Assembly (NCBI GenBank): GCA_024529925.1
Contig: JAFEUB010001207.1
Span: 996,697 to 1,060,696 of the forward strand
DNA: 64,000 nucleotides
Reading direction: 5' to 3'
Source of the DNA: Ophthalmolycus amberensis
Lineage: Eukaryota; Chordata; Actinopteri; Perciformes; Zoarcidae
Position 1 is the stretch's first letter, and every line of letters begins with the position of its first letter. This document shows, one piece after another, positions 61,867-64,000 of the stretch. The translations under genes were made by a program, and so were the position numbers. The notes under the pieces were generated by a model. The model searched no databases and had not been told where the DNA came from. It saw only the letters and a program-made list of their open reading frames with translations.

Positions 61867-63597
61867 TTAGACCAGAGACCCAGCCTGGTTCTGTGCAGGC
61901 ACCATGATGGGCACCCCTCCCATGCGAGCGATGTTGGAGGCTGTGACCGTGGAGGTTGGCGGTGGCGGCGGGACGGGAGCCGCCTGGTGCTGCAGCTGAG
62001 GCTGGCTGTAGGTCTGCGGCAGCACCTGAGCCTGGGGCAGCTGGGTGGAGCGCTCCGGTCTGGGCAGGGAGCTCCCGTTGGTGCTGCCCTCGGAGGAGAC
62101 GGCCTGTCCGCGCGGCAGGGTGGTGCTGTTGTTGTAGCCGTAGTGGGTGGGGGTGGAGGCTCCGTGGTGGCGGGACGGCCGGTAGCCGGCCATGCTGCCC
62201 GTGGCGGTGATGATGGAGCCGGTGTCTGAAGGTGGGCGCTGGGGGTACTGATGCAGGTGGTGGTGGTTGTTGTGGTTGTGGGAGGGCTCGTTGTGGTGCG
62301 GGCTGGAGGCGATGGAGGACAGGGTGCCATTCTTGGAGATGATATCTGAACCCATGCCACTCTTTGCCCAGGACACACGCTTGGGAGCCTGAGCATCCTC
62401 CCTGGAGGGGGACGGGACCCAAAGTCAATTTCATTTGCTCACAAGAGCTTAATTCAACATTTGAAAGAAGAATTCAATCAACAAAAAGTATTTCTAGATC
62501 TGCTGCTCTCACATTTCATTTCCTTTTGAACTGGACTCCAGTTAAAGATTACGATGTAAATGAGCCAGTCTAATATTAAGATGTAACAGAAATGGTCAAA
62601 TATAGATTTCAGTCCCAAGAGGTTAAGACACTACATTTAGGAGACACTAAGTGTTTAAACCAATGTTCATACCATTTATTAGAAATATGCTGAAGCCATG
62701 TTGTAGTTGAATTACCAGCCGTTTAAAAACGGCCAGCAGGCCACAGTTGGTCCACGGGCCGTAGTTCGGCAACCAAAAAACGAACAAATCTAGAATCAAA
62801 TTCCAATTAAATGTCCAACAAACTGTATCTAATAAATAACAGTTGAACTTAATATAAGGAAACATTGTGTGCATGCCTGTCTCTTTAAGATCCCCTCCAG
62901 AAAAAGCCTCGTCTGCAAGAAAAAGCAGCTTTGCAAAGGTAATGTCTCAAGCCTATGGTATGTTCTAATGAGCGTGCATGTGACTTAGGAATGAGCCGAA
63001 TGTGATGTGTTCTGATCCAGGCAGCCCACAGTTAACTGACTGGGTCGTCTTCTTACACAGTTTGTGTGTTGGTAGGCACTCCAGATACCCCAACGTATGA
63101 GCACAAGCTTGACATGATATGTCCCCTTTAACACACGTGATAGAGGCCACTTGGAGGTAAGCCACATGAACTTACTTGATTTCGTTGGCCATGTCGTCCT
63201 CGTTGTCTCTCCGCCTCTTCACCAGGAAAAGGAGGCAGAGGAGGAGGAAGATGAAGCCAATCACTGAGCCCAGGGTGGCGCCGACGATCATCCCCACATT
63301 AGTGGCTACAGGAAGAGTCACGGGACACACAACGGTTACATGTCACCAAAGCAGAACGTGTCTACACAGCATCCATACTGTTTTTCTCTGTTAGATGTCT
63401 CAGATGAGTGTGTAAGATAGGAGTTGCATTGGAAACACTACTTCAACTAGTTCTCATGTGTTGTGTCTACGTACAGGTGCGGATCTCCAGGTTGATGAAG
63501 CAGCTCTCTGACCCGGCTGAGTTGCTGGCTGTGCACACGTACTTCCCCGACATGTTGCTGCTCAGGTTGCTCAGCTTCAGAGTGCCGGTCTTCTCGT
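61867..63597 (-). CDS. esam: ESAM, endothelial cell adhesion molecule, last 3 coding exons; 5' part outside window
   Basis: A CTX-family Ig membrane protein of endothelial tight junctions and platelets. Minus-strand exons: 63597-63475, 63305-63176, 62401-61867; phases join (261 residues plus TAA at 61869-61867). The first carries the end of an Ig C2 domain (LKLSNLSSNMSGKYVCTASN, with the YxC cysteine). The second carries a transmembrane helix (VGMIVGATLGSVIGFIFLLL) and basic KRRR stop-transfer. The last is a cytoplasmic tail with family-typical SDIISKNGTLSSI, a His/Asn-rich and a Pro/Gln-rich stretch, and the ending MGGVPIMVPAQNQAGSLV. The terminal SLV is a class I PDZ ligand, known in mammalian ESAM to bind MAGI-1. 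The tail is longer than I recall for mammals. The N-terminal signal peptide and V domain lie beyond 64000. Confidence 0.92.
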
Positions 63598-64000
63598 CTG
63601 AAAGCAGCACAGAACACGGAGGACTACGGTCAAGCATGCATGCGTGCACATTGTTCCATTGCTGACATACAATGTCACGCACGTGCCTTTTAGTGCATGT
63701 TACATATAAAATATACAATAACATATTATTGTATATTTATACACATGTATATATTTTGCAATAGTTTGAAAAGGAGGAATATGCTTTGGACGAGAAGATC
63801 TCATATTTGTCTGTTAAATAGGAAGCTACATCGCTTAGCTTAGCATTGAGCCTGGAAGCAGCTGGAAACAGTGAGCCCACTTCTGTTCAAAGGTAAAACT
63901 AAATTAAAATCAATACACTCTTGGCAAACTGGAGAAAAAGCTCATTTCCTGGAAAGTTGAACTATTCCTTCTAAATAGACCTCAACACTTCTCTTTACAA
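63598..64000 (-). other. ESAM intron with teleost repeat
   Basis: Intron sequence upstream (minus strand) of the exon starting at 63597. Positions 63815-63975 carry the TTAGCTTAGCATTGAGCCTG type interspersed repeat seen at 46480-46760. There is no further exon before the window edge. Confidence 0.5.

Noticed and set aside
61716..62434. Longer Pro/Ser/Thr-rich ORFs over the ESAM last exon
   Set aside because: They are alternative-frame shadows of the ESAM tail; the correct frame is fixed by splice phase and the AGSLV ending.

Overview
The window is vertebrate nuclear DNA, most likely from a teleost fish. It has GT-AG introns in conserved vertebrate genes, abundant (TA)n and (GT)n microsatellites, and many interspersed repeats that I recognise as typical of ray-finned fish genomes. 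The species cannot be told from the sequence.

Three protein-coding genes are supported. The last 12 coding exons of CFAP58, a coiled-coil axonemal protein, lie at 890-8142 (+); its 5' part is off the left edge. A complete FEZ1 (kinesin adaptor, axon outgrowth) runs from a probable non-coding first exon ending at 40643 to a stop at 57070 (+), encoding 406 residues. The last three coding exons of ESAM (endothelial tight-junction Ig protein) lie at 63597-61867 (-), convergent with FEZ1; its 5' part is off the right edge.

The striking part is the 26.4 kb between CFAP58 and FEZ1. Positions 11379-37790 look like a single giant hAT-type transposon. Both ends carry a perfect 12-bp terminal inverted repeat (CAGTGGTGTATA), and both are flanked by the same 8-bp direct repeat (CCCATGAT), the size expected for a hAT target-site duplication. 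No transposase was recognised inside. The cargo is almost all repetitive. It begins with a palindromic AT-rich array and a CTTGC/CCTCC array at the left end. Next come about 3 kb of mostly unique DNA with a small MITE, then an 11.3-kb tandem array of a 23-bp unit. A block of ten roughly 1.0-1.1-kb higher-order units follows, each made of unique flank plus a short 23-bp array. The CTTGC/CCTCC and palindromic arrays then reappear near the right end in mirrored order.

Each 23-bp unit carries ATACTTACTG, close to the 5' end of U1 snRNA, so the opposite strand carries GTAAGTAT, a strong 5' splice-site core, several hundred times. The unit contains no stop codon on the + strand and its length is not a multiple of three. 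All three + frames therefore stay open for kilobases, up to 2660 codons. I regard these ORFs as by-products of the repeat rather than genes.

Other mobile DNA includes a 789-bp hAT element with a perfect 8-bp duplication (55531-56319) nested in an older repeat, a TIR element inside a TA microsatellite in FEZ1 intron 5, a 5'-truncated LINE tail nested in another repeat (38250-39345), and several SINE-like fragments. Genes and repeats are functionally unrelated as far as I can see.
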